From Mucilaginibacter auburnensis (GTDB taxonomy: Bacteria; Bacteroidota; Bacteroidia; Sphingobacteriales; Sphingobacteriaceae), in assembly GCF_002797815.1 (NCBI RefSeq), contig NZ_PGFJ01000001.1:248001-312000 (forward strand): a stretch of DNA of 64,000 nt, in the 5' to 3' direction. Below the pieces are notes generated by a model. The model was not told the DNA's origin. It saw nothing but the letters and a program-made list of their open reading frames with translations, and did no database searches. Shown one piece after another: positions 18,688-27,176 of this stretch. Numbering within the stretch: position 1 is the first letter of the stretch; the number at the start of each line of letters is the position of its first letter. The position numbers and the translations under genes were made by a program.

Positions 18688-19551
18688 ATGAAGTTAAAGT
18701 CCCGAGACGTTAGCACTGTCATCATTATAAATAAAAGTGACGCAGCAACCAAAACGCTGCAGGTAAAAACAAAGCATATAAGCAGGTTAAAGTATTACGC
18801 ACTGGGTTTGTTCAGCATAATATCCCTGCTTATACTCACCATTTTTATACAGCAAAAACAAAGCGCACAGCATGAACTGGAACGCCAGCAACTGCTATCA
18901 CAGATAAGCAATTTGAAAGGTCAGATACCCGAAACGGTCAAAAAAACTGAAGAAGACCACGAAGCACAAAGCTACGTTCAGGCTATTGAAGGAAAGCTGA
19001 AAAAGATCAACGATTATTTAAGAAAACGCGGTTTGAAAAGCTTTACTGCGCCTGCCATGGGTGGCAACGGGAATGCCGACACTGCTTTATCTGACAAGGA
19101 AGTTTATATGGCTTATGATAGCTATTTGAATAGCGTTGTAAATGCAGTGGCCTTCACACCTATGGGCTACCCGCGTATCAGCGCTTTTACATCAAGGTTT
19201 GGCTACAGGAGTGATCCTTTTAGCAGCGGCCGTGCAGAATACCACCCCGGTATTGACTTTAAAGGCAATTATGGCGACGGCGTAAAATGCACCGCCAATG
19301 GCCGTGTTGTTGCAGCAGGATGGGCAGGCGGTTATGGCAACTGCGTACGTGTTAAGCATAATAATGGTTACGAAACGCTGTATGGTCACCTGTCGCGCAT
19401 TACGGTGAAGGTTGGACAAAAGGTTAGCGTTGGCGATAAAGTTGGTCAGGTTGGCTCAACCGGCCGGTCAACGGGGGCACATTTACATTACGAGGTTAGA
19501 CTAAATGGAAAACCGGTGAACCCAACCAGGTTTTTAACGCTGAATAACTAA
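18688..19551 (+). CDS. M23 (LytM) family peptidoglycan endopeptidase
   Basis: A 287-residue inner-membrane-anchored protein: cytoplasmic N terminus, one membrane helix (about 33-52), a coiled-coil stalk (about 55-115), and a C-terminal M23 domain with the zinc site HPGIDFKG (HxxxD), the catalytic His in YGHLS and the third ligand in GAHLHYEV. It should cut peptide cross-links. The stop overlaps the bactofilin start (TAATG), so the two are translationally coupled. This pairing is known from cell-shape modules such as those with BacM/CcmA. Confidence 0.9.
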   Translation: MKLKSRDVSTVIIINKSDAATKTLQVKTKHISRLKYYALGLFSIISLLILTIFIQQKQSAQHELERQQLLSQISNLKGQIPETVKKTEEDHEAQSYVQAIEGKLKKINDYLRKRGLKSFTAPAMGGNGNADTALSDKEVYMAYDSYLNSVVNAVAFTPMGYPRISAFTSRFGYRSDPFSSGRAEYHPGIDFKGNYGDGVKCTANGRVVAAGWAGGYGNCVRVKHNNGYETLYGHLSRITVKVGQKVSVGDKVGQVGSTGRSTGAHLHYEVRLNGKPVNPTRFLTLNN

Positions 19552-19907
19552 TGGGGCTTTTAAAAAAGAACACAGAAGCCGCCATTTACAAGCAAACCGT
19601 AACTACCCTGATAAGCGAGGGTTCGGTTGTTAGTGGTAGCTTAACAGCGAAGGCCTTTGCCCGCATAGACGGCCACATAAAAGGCGATGTTGAAATATCC
19701 GAAGGGATAATATTAGGTAAACATGGCAGCATTGATGGCCATGTACGTACCAAAGAAATGGTTGTGCATGGTAAGGTTAACGGCAACATTACGGTCAACT
19801 CCATTGAAATTGGCGCCACCGGCGTTGTAACCGGCGATATCACTACTGCTTCTTTATCTGTTGAAACGGGTGGTGTTTACAACGGCAGGCTGGTTATGCA
19901 TACCTAA
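19551..19907 (+). CDS. Bactofilin (polymer-forming cytoskeletal protein)
   Basis: A 118-residue protein with the bactofilin right-handed beta-helix core (about 25-110), seen as regular hydrophobic/glycine repeats such as GDVEISEGIILGKHGSIDGH and GKVNGNITVNSIEIG. Bactofilins self-assemble into filaments at the membrane and position wall enzymes. The ATG at 19551 shares a base with the M23 stop, so expression ratio is likely fixed by coupled translation. Confidence 0.92.
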   Translation: MGLLKKNTEAAIYKQTVTTLISEGSVVSGSLTAKAFARIDGHIKGDVEISEGIILGKHGSIDGHVRTKEMVVHGKVNGNITVNSIEIGATGVVTGDITTASLSVETGGVYNGRLVMHT

Positions 19908-19962
19908 TCGTCATAAATGTGTAGTGAAAATCAAAGCATTTCACTTTCACGGGGGAATACTG

Positions 19963-19970
19963 TATTTTTG
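19963..19970 (+). promoter_or_regulatory. -7 element TATTTTTG for ahcY
   Basis: TATTTTTG, an exact TAnnTTTG match, lies 22 bases before the ATG at 19993. No SAH or SAM riboswitch fits in the short leader. Confidence 0.55.
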
Positions 19971-19992
19971 CATTTCAAAAAATTGAAACGCT

Positions 19993-21309
19993 ATGTCATC
20001 AGTAGAGACCGCTTACACCAAATACAAAGTTAAAGACTTTTCGCTTGCAGAATGGGGCCGCAAAGAAATTGAATTAGCCGAAGCAGAAATGCCGGGCTTA
20101 ATGGCCCTTCGTAAAGAATTTGGTGCATCAAAACCATTAAAAGGAGCGCGCATTGCAGGCTGTCTGCACATGACCATCCAAACCGCAGTATTAATTGAAA
20201 CGCTTGTTGAACTGGGTGCAGAAGTTACCTGGTCATCATGTAATATATTCTCAACACAAGACCACGCCGCTGCTGCTATTGCTGCTGCCGGTATTTCTGT
20301 TTACGCCTGGAAGGGCATGAATGCCGAAGAGTTTGACTGGTGCATTGAGCAAACGCTTTTCTTTGGCGAAGACCGCCAGCCGTTAAACATGATCTTAGAT
20401 GACGGTGGCGACTTAACCAATATGGTGTTAGACCGTTACCCTGAGCTGGTTGCCGGCATCAGAGGCATCTCTGAAGAAACTACTACCGGTGTACACCGCT
20501 TATACGAGCGTGTTAAAGCCGGTACTTTACCAATGCCTGCCATCAACATTAACGACTCGGTTACCAAATCAAAATTTGATAATAAATATGGCTGCCGCGA
20601 GTCATTGGTTGACGCTATCCGTCGTGCAACTGATGTGATGATGGCCGGTAAAGTAGGTGTTGTTTGCGGTTATGGCGACGTAGGTAAAGGCAGCGCCGAC
20701 TCATTACGCAACGCAGGTGTACGTGTTATTGTAACCGAAATTGACCCTATCTGCGCTTTACAGGCAGCTATGGAAGGCTATGAGGTTAAAAAATTAAGCA
20801 CCGCTATTGCTGAGGCCGATATAGTAGTTACTGCTACAGGCAACAAAAACATCGTTCGTGAGGAGCATTTCCGCGCGCTTAAAGACAAAGCTATTGTTTG
20901 TAACATAGGTCACTTTGATAATGAAATTGACATGGCCTGGTTAAACGGTGCTTATGGCAACACCAAAATTGAAATTAAGCCACAGGTTGACAAATATACC
21001 ATTGAAGGTAAAGACGTAATTGTATTAGCCGAAGGCCGTTTAGTTAACTTAGGTTGTGCAACCGGTCACCCAAGCTTTGTAATGAGTAACTCATTCACCA
21101 ACCAAACGTTGGCACAATTAGAGCTTTGGACCAATACCGACAAATACGAAAACCAGGTTTATGTGTTGCCTAAACACCTTGATGAAAAAGTTGCACGCCT
21201 GCACCTGGCTAAAATTGGTGTTGAGCTTGACGTTTTAGATCAAGATCAGGCAGATTACATTGGCGTACCGGTTGAAGGTCCGTTTAAACCGGAATACTAC
21301 CGCTATTAA
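19993..21309 (+). CDS. ahcY: Adenosylhomocysteinase (S-adenosyl-L-homocysteine hydrolase)
   Basis: A 438-residue NAD-dependent enzyme that splits S-adenosylhomocysteine into homocysteine and adenosine, completing the methyl cycle. Signature regions present: [30 protein letters not shown], the NAD-binding [16 protein letters not shown], and the C-terminal KPEYYRY ending. Full family length. It is monocistronic between its own promoter and terminator. Confidence 0.97.
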   Translation: MSSVETAYTKYKVKDFSLAEWGRKEIELAEAEMPGLMALRKEFGASKPLKGARIAGCLHMTIQTAVLIETLVELGAEVTWSSCNIFSTQDHAAAAIAAAGISVYAWKGMNAEEFDWCIEQTLFFGEDRQPLNMILDDGGDLTNMVLDRYPELVAGIRGISEETTTGVHRLYERVKAGTLPMPAININDSVTKSKFDNKYGCRESLVDAIRRATDVMMAGKVGVVCGYGDVGKGSADSLRNAGVRVIVTEIDPICALQAAMEGYEVKKLSTAIAEADIVVTATGNKNIVREEHFRALKDKAIVCNIGHFDNEIDMAWLNGAYGNTKIEIKPQVDKYTIEGKDVIVLAEGRLVNLGCATGHPSFVMSNSFTNQTLAQLELWTNTDKYENQVYVLPKHLDEKVARLHLAKIGVELDVLDQDQADYIGVPVEGPFKPEYYRY

Positions 21310-21340
21310 TATAAGGTAAAAGGCGAAAGCTAAAAGGTTA

Positions 21341-21368
21341 AAGGCTCGATGTATATCGGGCCTTTTTT
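21341..21368 (+). terminator. Terminator after ahcY
   Basis: AAGGCTCGAT pairs with ATCGGGCCTT (one mismatch) and is followed by a T run ending at 21368. Confidence 0.8.
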
Positions 21369-21393
21369 GTTGGGTGTCCGTCCGTTTTGTACT

Positions 21394-21957
21394 TTACCTC
21401 CTGACCGACTTATAGGCCATTGCCGTTGGCAATCCGTCTAAACTGATCCTGTTTTTTTCTCGCTTGTACTTCTCTAAACCTTCGGGTCCTTTATTTTCGG
21501 CCCATTTGTAGGCATGGTCACGTTCTCCGGTATGCTTATAAAGCGGCACACTAAAGCCGCATGACGTTTGCACCATAGTAATATCTGCCACAATAATTTG
21601 TCGGGTAAAGGGCAGCAGATCAAAATGCTGAGAAAGTTCAGACCAGTCGGCATCGCCTGGTAACACTGTTCTGCCGGTGCCATACAACCTCAGTATAAGC
21701 GGCGGGCCGTCAAAGGCACAAAACATAAACGTTACGCGTCCATTTTCTAACAGGTGCGCCGATGTCTCATTGCCACTTCCCACAATATCCATATAGGCAA
21801 CCTGGTTAGCGCTCAACACCCGGAAGCAATCCAAGCCTTTTGGCGATAAATTGATATGCCCATTGGCCGCTAATGGTGCTGAACTCACAAAAAACATTTT
21901 TTGTTTGGCCATGAACTCCGCGTGCTTTTCTTCAATTTGATTGTAAAACTTTCCCAT
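21394..21957 (-). CDS. Pyridoxamine 5'-phosphate oxidase family (FMN-binding split barrel) protein
   Basis: A 187-residue protein of the PNPOx-like split-barrel fold: MFFVSSAPLAANGHINLSP, then VAYMDIVGSGNETSAHL and ENGRVTFMFCAFD, strands and loops of the flavin-binding barrel. Family members bind FMN, F420 or haem; no residue here decides which, and it is unlikely to be the true PdxH, which has a different C terminus. Divergent from the GntR regulator, 64 bases apart. Confidence 0.72.
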   Translation of the reverse strand: MGKFYNQIEEKHAEFMAKQKMFFVSSAPLAANGHINLSPKGLDCFRVLSANQVAYMDIVGSGNETSAHLLENGRVTFMFCAFDGPPLILRLYGTGRTVLPGDADWSELSQHFDLLPFTRQIIVADITMVQTSCGFSVPLYKHTGERDHAYKWAENKGPEGLEKYKREKNRISLDGLPTAMAYKSVRR

Positions 21958-21997
21958 GGTTGATGAAGTATTAAACCATAAGTTATAAATAATTCCC

Positions 21998-22005
21998 TAC
22001 ATTTG
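21998..22005 (+). promoter_or_regulatory. -7 element TACATTTG for the GntR-MFS operon
   Basis: TACATTTG matches TAnnTTTG and lies 17 bases before ATG 22022. Confidence 0.55.
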
Positions 22006-22021
22006 CAATTCATCAGATGAT

Positions 22022-22696
22022 ATGTTGATTATGGAAATATTCATCGCTAAACGTTCATTGGCCGAGCAGGTAGCCGGTAAACTGCAGGAGCAGATATCGC
22101 TCGGGAAATACCAGGTGAATGAAAAACTACCCATTGAACCCGAACTCATGAAGATGTTCGGTGTGGGCCGCTCTACCATTAGGGAAGCTATAAAGGTGTT
22201 GGCTAATTCGGGTTTGGTGCGCGTACAGCAAGGTGCAGGCACTTTTGTGGCAGATGCCATCGCAGGTAAAGAACCCTTTGAGCAGCGCCTTAAACGCGCT
22301 AACAATACTGACCTTAACGAGGTGCGTGAGCTAATTGAAATGAAAATAGCCGAAAAAGCCGCCCAAAACCGGTCTGATAAAGATGTGGAAGAGATAAGCA
22401 AACACCTCCGTAACAGAAAAGAAGCTGCCGAAAGCGGTTTAATGAGGGAGTGTATTGAGGCCGATATCAGCTTTCACCTCGCTATTGCGCAGGCATCTAA
22501 GAATGAGATACTGGCAGACTTATACCGCTCGGTGGCTAATCATCTTAAAAACTGGTTCCTTGATTTTTATGTTGATACCAGCGCCTTTAAACGCACCTAT
22601 CACCTGCACGAAGAATTGCTTAACAACATTATAAAACAGGATGCTAAAGCGGCATGGAATACCGCCGCCGAAATTGTTGCACCCAAAAGTTATTGA
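22022..22696 (+). CDS. FadR-subfamily GntR transcriptional regulator
   Basis: A 224-residue regulator with a GntR winged helix (about 10-75: LPIEPELMKMFGVGRSTIREAIKVLANSGLV) and a C-terminal FCD helical ligand domain containing the metal-site His residues in SFHLAIAQASKN and TYHLHEELL. The start is ATG 22022 or ATG 22031; the second aligns better with family N termini. It precedes the exporter gene by 40 bases, so it likely controls that gene and itself in answer to a small organic acid. Confidence 0.87.
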   Translation: MLIMEIFIAKRSLAEQVAGKLQEQISLGKYQVNEKLPIEPELMKMFGVGRSTIREAIKVLANSGLVRVQQGAGTFVADAIAGKEPFEQRLKRANNTDLNEVRELIEMKIAEKAAQNRSDKDVEEISKHLRNRKEAAESGLMRECIEADISFHLAIAQASKNEILADLYRSVANHLKNWFLDFYVDTSAFKRTYHLHEELLNNIIKQDAKAAWNTAAEIVAPKSY

Positions 22697-22736
22697 TCAT
22701 TTACCATCAGCCTTAAAAGGCTAATTATAAATATAT

Positions 22737-23957
22737 ATGGCTACCATTACCACCACCAATACCGATAGCAAACAAGCTGTACAGCAAACGGTATTTTCTA
22801 TTTTGTTTACCATCAGCGCAGCACACTTTATAAATGACGTGCTGCAATCAGTTATCCCATCTGTATACCCTATGTTCAAGGCTAAATACAATTTAACCTT
22901 CGCGCAGATCGGGCTAATTACCCTAACCAACCAACTCACCGCCTCGTTATTGCAACCTATAGTAGGAAATTATACCGACAGAAAGCCACGTCCGTATTCA
23001 TTGGCTATCGGCATGTGCTTTACATTAGTGGGTCTCTTGTCACTATCAATGGTATCAGGGTTTATCCATATCCTCATGTCGGTTGCATTGGTAGGTATAG
23101 GTTCATCTATCTTCCATCCGGAGGCCTCAAGAGTGGCTCACCTGGCATCGGGCGGTAAAAAGGGTTTGGCGCAGTCTATATTTCAATTAGGCGGAAATGC
23201 AGGAAGTGCCATCGGTCCGCTGGCTGCGGCTATTATTGTTATACCCAGAGGACAATCTAACATCATATGGTTCTGCTTGCTGGCTATTGCGGGCATCATC
23301 ATATTAGCTCGTATTGCCAAATGGTATCAAGCGCGTATTGCCGACAGGGTAAAGAAAAAATATGAGTCGTCGGGCGATATTAATCCGGCCTTGTCTAAAC
23401 AAAGGGTAATATGGTCATTGATCATTTTGCTGGTGTTGGTATTCTCCAAATACTTTTACATGGCCAGCATGACCAGCTATTATACCTTCTTTTTGATAGA
23501 TAAGTTCCACTTAACCATACAGCAATCACAGATCTATCTGTTTACGTTTCTTGGCTCAGTAGCAGCAGGCACCTTATTTGGCGGCCCATTGGGCGATCGC
23601 TTTGGCCGTAAATACATCATCTGGATATCTATATTAGGAGTAGCGCCATTTACATTAATGTTGCCTTATGCATCGCTGTTTTGGACAGGCGTATTATCAG
23701 CCATAATTGGCTTTATTCTGGCATCTGCATTCTCGGCCATTTTGGTTTATGCTACCGAGTTGGTACCGGGTAAAGTAGGTATGATAGCAGGATTGTTCTT
23801 CGGCCTGGCGTTTGGTATGGGCGGTTTAGGTTCGGCGCTTTTAGGTAAACTGGCTGACGCTACCAGTATTAACTACGTGTTCAGGGTTTGTGCATTTTTA
23901 CCGCTGATAGGCATACTAACAAGCTTGCTGCCGAATATTGAGGGGAAGAAGGCGTAA
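22737..23957 (+). CDS. MFS exporter, fosmidomycin-resistance (Fsr)-like
   Basis: A 406-residue, 12-helix major facilitator. The N-terminal segment SAAHFINDVLQSVIPSVYPMF is the hallmark of the fosmidomycin-resistance group, and GDRFGRKYIIW is the loop motif between helices 8 and 9. Probable proton-driven exporter of a drug or sugar-like metabolite. Downstream of the GntR regulator in one operon. The true natural substrate is not predictable. Confidence 0.85.
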   Translation: MATITTTNTDSKQAVQQTVFSILFTISAAHFINDVLQSVIPSVYPMFKAKYNLTFAQIGLITLTNQLTASLLQPIVGNYTDRKPRPYSLAIGMCFTLVGLLSLSMVSGFIHILMSVALVGIGSSIFHPEASRVAHLASGGKKGLAQSIFQLGGNAGSAIGPLAAAIIVIPRGQSNIIWFCLLAIAGIIILARIAKWYQARIADRVKKKYESSGDINPALSKQRVIWSLIILLVLVFSKYFYMASMTSYYTFFLIDKFHLTIQQSQIYLFTFLGSVAAGTLFGGPLGDRFGRKYIIWISILGVAPFTLMLPYASLFWTGVLSAIIGFILASAFSAILVYATELVPGKVGMIAGLFFGLAFGMGGLGSALLGKLADATSINYVFRVCAFLPLIGILTSLLPNIEGKKA

Positions 23958-23971
23958 GCAAGCCCGTCCGA

Positions 23972-24210
23972 CCGTCCGAAAGCGTTCGGTATTCTGAGCG
24001 GACGGACACCATGCACCACCCCGTCATTGCGAGGCACGAAGCAATCCCGAACTGGATAGGTAGCCCGCATGTTCATACGTTTGGCAATGTGTACAACTAT
24101 CAGCGGATTGTCGCTCAGGGATTGCTTCGTGCCTCGCAATGACGTGTTGGGTTGATTGACGCAGTTTTCACCCTCCGTCCGAAAGCGTTCGGTATCCTGA
24201 GCGGACGGAC
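23972..24210. repeat. Composite repeat: 36-bp direct repeats flanking a perfect 26-bp inverted repeat
   Basis: Two 36-bp direct repeats (23972-24007 and 24175-24210, one difference, core CGAAAGCGTTCGGTAT) enclose a unit whose ends (24022-24047 and 24119-24144) are perfect 26-bp inverted repeats beginning CGTCATTGCGAGGCACGAAG. Non-coding. A diverged, inverted relative sits at 34071-34203. The layout suits a REP/MITE-type element; no transposase is present here. Confidence 0.85.
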
Positions 24211-24225
24211 ATCTATATAAAAAGA

Positions 24226-24258
24226 AAACCCGCTCTGATCAACAAAGCGGGTTTTTCT
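24226..24258. terminator. Bidirectional terminator between Fsr-like and xylanase genes
   Basis: AAACCCGCT (24226-24234) pairs with AGCGGGTTT (24246-24254); T runs on both strands, so it can stop transcripts from both sides. Confidence 0.85.
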
Positions 24259-24275
24259 TTTTATCTGGGGATGTC

Positions 24276-25598
24276 TTATTTCTTGAAATCAACCACTGCG
24301 AAGTAAGCCGGTTTACGCTCTAAGTTAACACCAAATAACAACGGGTAAGCTTTTAAACGCGGACCGCCAAAACCTCTTGGTGGGCCACCTGCCGGAGGAC
24401 CGCCAGCCGGACGAGCGCCTGCCTGTGGTGCACCTGCCGGAGGGCCACCTGCCGGTGGAGCACCTTGCGGACGTGGGCCTTGACCAGGAGCCGCTTGTGT
24501 TGCTGCTGCGCCACCTGCTAAGCTGTTACGGCCATCTAACCAGCTGCCGCGATCTGCCACGTTCCAGAAAGTTACGTTGTTCAAGTATTTCTTGTTCTCG
24601 CGGAAGATCTCGAAGATCTCTTTATAACGCGCTGTTTGACGTGCTGACATTTCAGGAGTGTAAGCAGCAATGGTATCAGGCGTTTCACCAGGTTTAGTTG
24701 GCCTGCGCACGGTTACGTCAAGCTCAGTTACTTGTAATTTGACACCTAACGAAGCATATTTTGCAAATGCTGCTCTGATATCGTCTGTTGATGGTGTTTC
24801 AACCTTCCAGTGGCACTGTAAGCCAATACCGGTAATTGGAATTTTTTTATCTAACAGGCTTTTAACCAGCTTATAAATTTTGTCGCGTTTAGTTGGGTTA
24901 CTTTCGTTGTAGTCATTATAGTATAACTCCACTTTCGGGTCGGCCTCATGTGCGTAGGTAAATGCAGCAGGAATAAAGTCATCGCCAGCAATTTGATACC
25001 AAAGCGAGTTGCGCATAAACACATCCTCTTTATCATCAATAGCCTCATTTACCACATCCCATGCGTAAATTTTGCCTTTATAACGATTTACAACAGTTGT
25101 AATATGTGTTTTTAAGCGGCTTAAAAGTACTTCTTTGCTTACATTCTGGCCGGTTAGGCTGTCTTTGAACATCCATGCGCCAACTTGAGTGTGCCATAGT
25201 AGGTTGTGCCCACGTATTTTGATGCCGTTCTTAACAGCGAAGTCAACAATTTTGTCGGCGTTTTCCCAGTTCCAAACATGTTCAGATGGGTGAACCGACA
25301 CCATTTTCATGTCATTTTCAGGCGTAATGCTGTTAAACTCTTTTTTGATCAGCTCGGTCTCGTCGCCACCGGATGTGTTGCGCACATTAACAGCAACGCC
25401 AATTGAGAAATAATCTTTGTAATAATCTTTCAGGCCTTTTTCAGCCAAAAAAGCGCTGATAGCGCCATCCTTTTTTACAGCTGGCTTAGGGTCAACCCAT
25501 TGTACAGCAACAATGGCCGAGCCCAGCGCTAACGCTACAACAGCGTTTTTTGCATGTCGTTTTTTGACAGCGCTTAATGAACGATACAGATTAGACAT
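24276..25598 (-). CDS. GH10 endo-1,4-beta-xylanase with Pro/Gly-rich insertion
   Basis: A 440-residue secreted glycoside hydrolase 10. An N-terminal hydrophobic segment (about 17-33) acts as signal or anchor. HNLLWHTQ is the substrate-binding motif; the acid/base is E185 in DVVNEAIDD and the nucleophile E292 in VTELDVTV. It cleaves internal xylan linkages. Residues about 361-412 are a low-complexity Pro/Gly/Ala stretch inserted between the SWLDG and PLLFGVN segments, which in ordinary GH10 enzymes are close together. The rest of the family fold is intact. Monocistronic; no xylan locus genes are adjacent. Confidence 0.93.
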   Translation of the reverse strand: MSNLYRSLSAVKKRHAKNAVVALALGSAIVAVQWVDPKPAVKKDGAISAFLAEKGLKDYYKDYFSIGVAVNVRNTSGGDETELIKKEFNSITPENDMKMVSVHPSEHVWNWENADKIVDFAVKNGIKIRGHNLLWHTQVGAWMFKDSLTGQNVSKEVLLSRLKTHITTVVNRYKGKIYAWDVVNEAIDDKEDVFMRNSLWYQIAGDDFIPAAFTYAHEADPKVELYYNDYNESNPTKRDKIYKLVKSLLDKKIPITGIGLQCHWKVETPSTDDIRAAFAKYASLGVKLQVTELDVTVRRPTKPGETPDTIAAYTPEMSARQTARYKEIFEIFRENKKYLNNVTFWNVADRGSWLDGRNSLAGGAAATQAAPGQGPRPQGAPPAGGPPAGAPQAGARPAGGPPAGGPPRGFGGPRLKAYPLLFGVNLERKPAYFAVVDFKK

Positions 25599-25759
25599 AA
25601 TGGTAATGTTTTGTTTATAAAGGTGAATTAAAGTGCTAAATGGTATTGGTTTGCAAAAATGGCGTATTTACGCTCAATTTATAAGCTAATGAAAGAACTT
25701 TAGCTGTGAAATATGGCAACGTCACAAATAGTTTACAAAAGCTTAAGCTATTATTTTAA

Positions 25760-27046
25760 TTAGCTTTTAACAGCTGTTTTGGGTACAGCAATGCGTTGTG
25801 CGCTGTAAATGCCTGAACTGCCACTACAATAGTAAGCCGTAAAGCAAGCTACAGCAAAAAACAGCACATACTCGCCACCGAATAATTCAACGCCCATCAA
25901 AGTACAGGCTAACGGCGTGTTGGTAGCGCCTGCAAAAACGGCTATAAAACCTAAAGCGGCAAACAAGCTTACAGGGGCATCCATTAATAAAGAAAGTGTA
26001 TTACCTAAAGTAGCGCCTATGTAGAACAGGGGGGTAACCTCGCCCCCTTTAAAACCTGTACCCAATGTAACGGCGGTATAAATGGTTTTCCATAACCAGC
26101 TCCAGGTATCAGCGCCGCCATTAGCAAAGGCAGATGGGATGGTAATTGCACCCGGATATTCCGCATCAACGCCTAAGCTTAAATAATCTGGCTTGCCATT
26201 TATAAACGTAAGGGCAATAATAATAATGCCACCAATAACAGGAATAAGCCATTCAATTTTAATGAGCTTGGTCATGGTTGCTTTTACCGAATGAACCGCT
26301 GTTGCAAAAAGACGCGACGCTAAACCGAATGCTACCGATGCTATGATCACCTTTAACAGCAGTATTGAATCGAAAGTAAAGTAGCCTACCGCCTTTGGAA
26401 TGATGTCGATATGGTAAGCCGTGTGATGGATACCCCATGCGCTTACAGTCATGTCGCCAACTATGGCCGCTACAAGGCAGGCTAATAATGCATCGTATTG
26501 TATACGGCCAATGGTTAATACTTCCAGGGCAAATATAGCACCGGCCAATGGCGTACCGAATACTGCGCCAAAGCCGGCGGCTATTCCGGCAGTGAGCATA
26601 ATGCGGGTGTCTATAGCATTTAACTTAAAAAGCTTGCTGAAAAACTGTGCTATGCTTCCGCCAATTTGCACTGCCGTACCCTCGCGCCCTGCCGAACCAC
26701 CAAAGAGATGGGTTATTACAGTAGCAGCTAATACCAGTGGAGCCATGCGTTTAGGCACACCACCGCCCGGCGTATGGATCTCGTCCATGATCAGGTTATT
26801 ACCACGTTCTGCATTGGCGCCCCAGGCTTTATAAACGTACCAAATGGCCACACCTGCAACAGGCAGCGCATACAATAAGTAAGGGTGTGTAAACCTGAAA
26901 CTGATGGCCCAGTGCAACAGCCACAAAAACAAGGCTACCATGCTGCCTATAGCAATAGCCATAGGTATAACATACGCAGCGTTGCGTAAAAGGTATTTAA
27001 AAGATATCAGTTTAACGGAAGGTAAAAGTTTCGAAAAGGTGCTCAT
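25760..27046 (-). CDS. CLC-family anion channel/antiporter, CLC-F (fluoride) subtype
   Basis: A 428-residue CLC protein with about ten membrane segments. GREGTAVQIGG carries the gating Glu; the family's usual GSGIP segment is replaced by GNNLIMDEIH, and the later segment is GFKGGEVTPLF, features I associate with the fluoride-exporting CLC-F branch rather than chloride CLCs. A fluoride riboswitch directly upstream (27103-27160) strongly supports this. It should expel fluoride in exchange for protons. Start ATG 27046. Confidence 0.88.
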   Translation of the reverse strand: MSTFSKLLPSVKLISFKYLLRNAAYVIPMAIAIGSMVALFLWLLHWAISFRFTHPYLLYALPVAGVAIWYVYKAWGANAERGNNLIMDEIHTPGGGVPKRMAPLVLAATVITHLFGGSAGREGTAVQIGGSIAQFFSKLFKLNAIDTRIMLTAGIAAGFGAVFGTPLAGAIFALEVLTIGRIQYDALLACLVAAIVGDMTVSAWGIHHTAYHIDIIPKAVGYFTFDSILLLKVIIASVAFGLASRLFATAVHSVKATMTKLIKIEWLIPVIGGIIIIALTFINGKPDYLSLGVDAEYPGAITIPSAFANGGADTWSWLWKTIYTAVTLGTGFKGGEVTPLFYIGATLGNTLSLLMDAPVSLFAALGFIAVFAGATNTPLACTLMGVELFGGEYVLFFAVACFTAYYCSGSSGIYSAQRIAVPKTAVKS

Positions 27047-27102
27047 CGCCTACAAAAAATATTTACAGCATTGCTTCACAGCAAAACCATGTAATAAAAT
27101 AA

Positions 27103-27160
27103 TTTGCAGGCGCCATCAGCTTTTTAAGGCGGTTCAGTCGGAAGACACCATTTCCGTAGA
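27103..27160 (-). promoter_or_regulatory. Fluoride riboswitch (crcB motif)
   Basis: Read on the minus strand, a CGGAA/TTCCG stem closes a loop containing ATGGTGTC, followed by ACTGAACCGCC, a short A-rich spacer and GCTGATGGCGCCTGC. This order and these conserved blocks match the fluoride riboswitch consensus (GG-GAUGG-G-UC, AACCGC, GCUGAUGG-UCCUAC-like 3' strand). It lies between its own promoter and the CLC-F start, about 57 bases before the ATG. Fluoride binding should permit expression of the exporter; the mechanism (transcription or translation) is not decided here. Confidence 0.85.
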
Positions 27161-27162
27161 AG

Positions 27163-27170
27163 TAAATATA
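27163..27170 (-). promoter_or_regulatory. -7 element TATATTTA driving the riboswitch-CLC unit
   Basis: TATATTTA (near-consensus TAnnTTTG) ends just ahead of the riboswitch, so transcription would begin at its first stem. Confidence 0.5.
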
Positions 27171-27176
27171 TAAAAA

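Noticed and set aside
19908..19992. SAH or SAM riboswitch upstream of ahcY
   Set aside because: The leader between the -7 box and ATG is only about 22 bases, too short for either aptamer.
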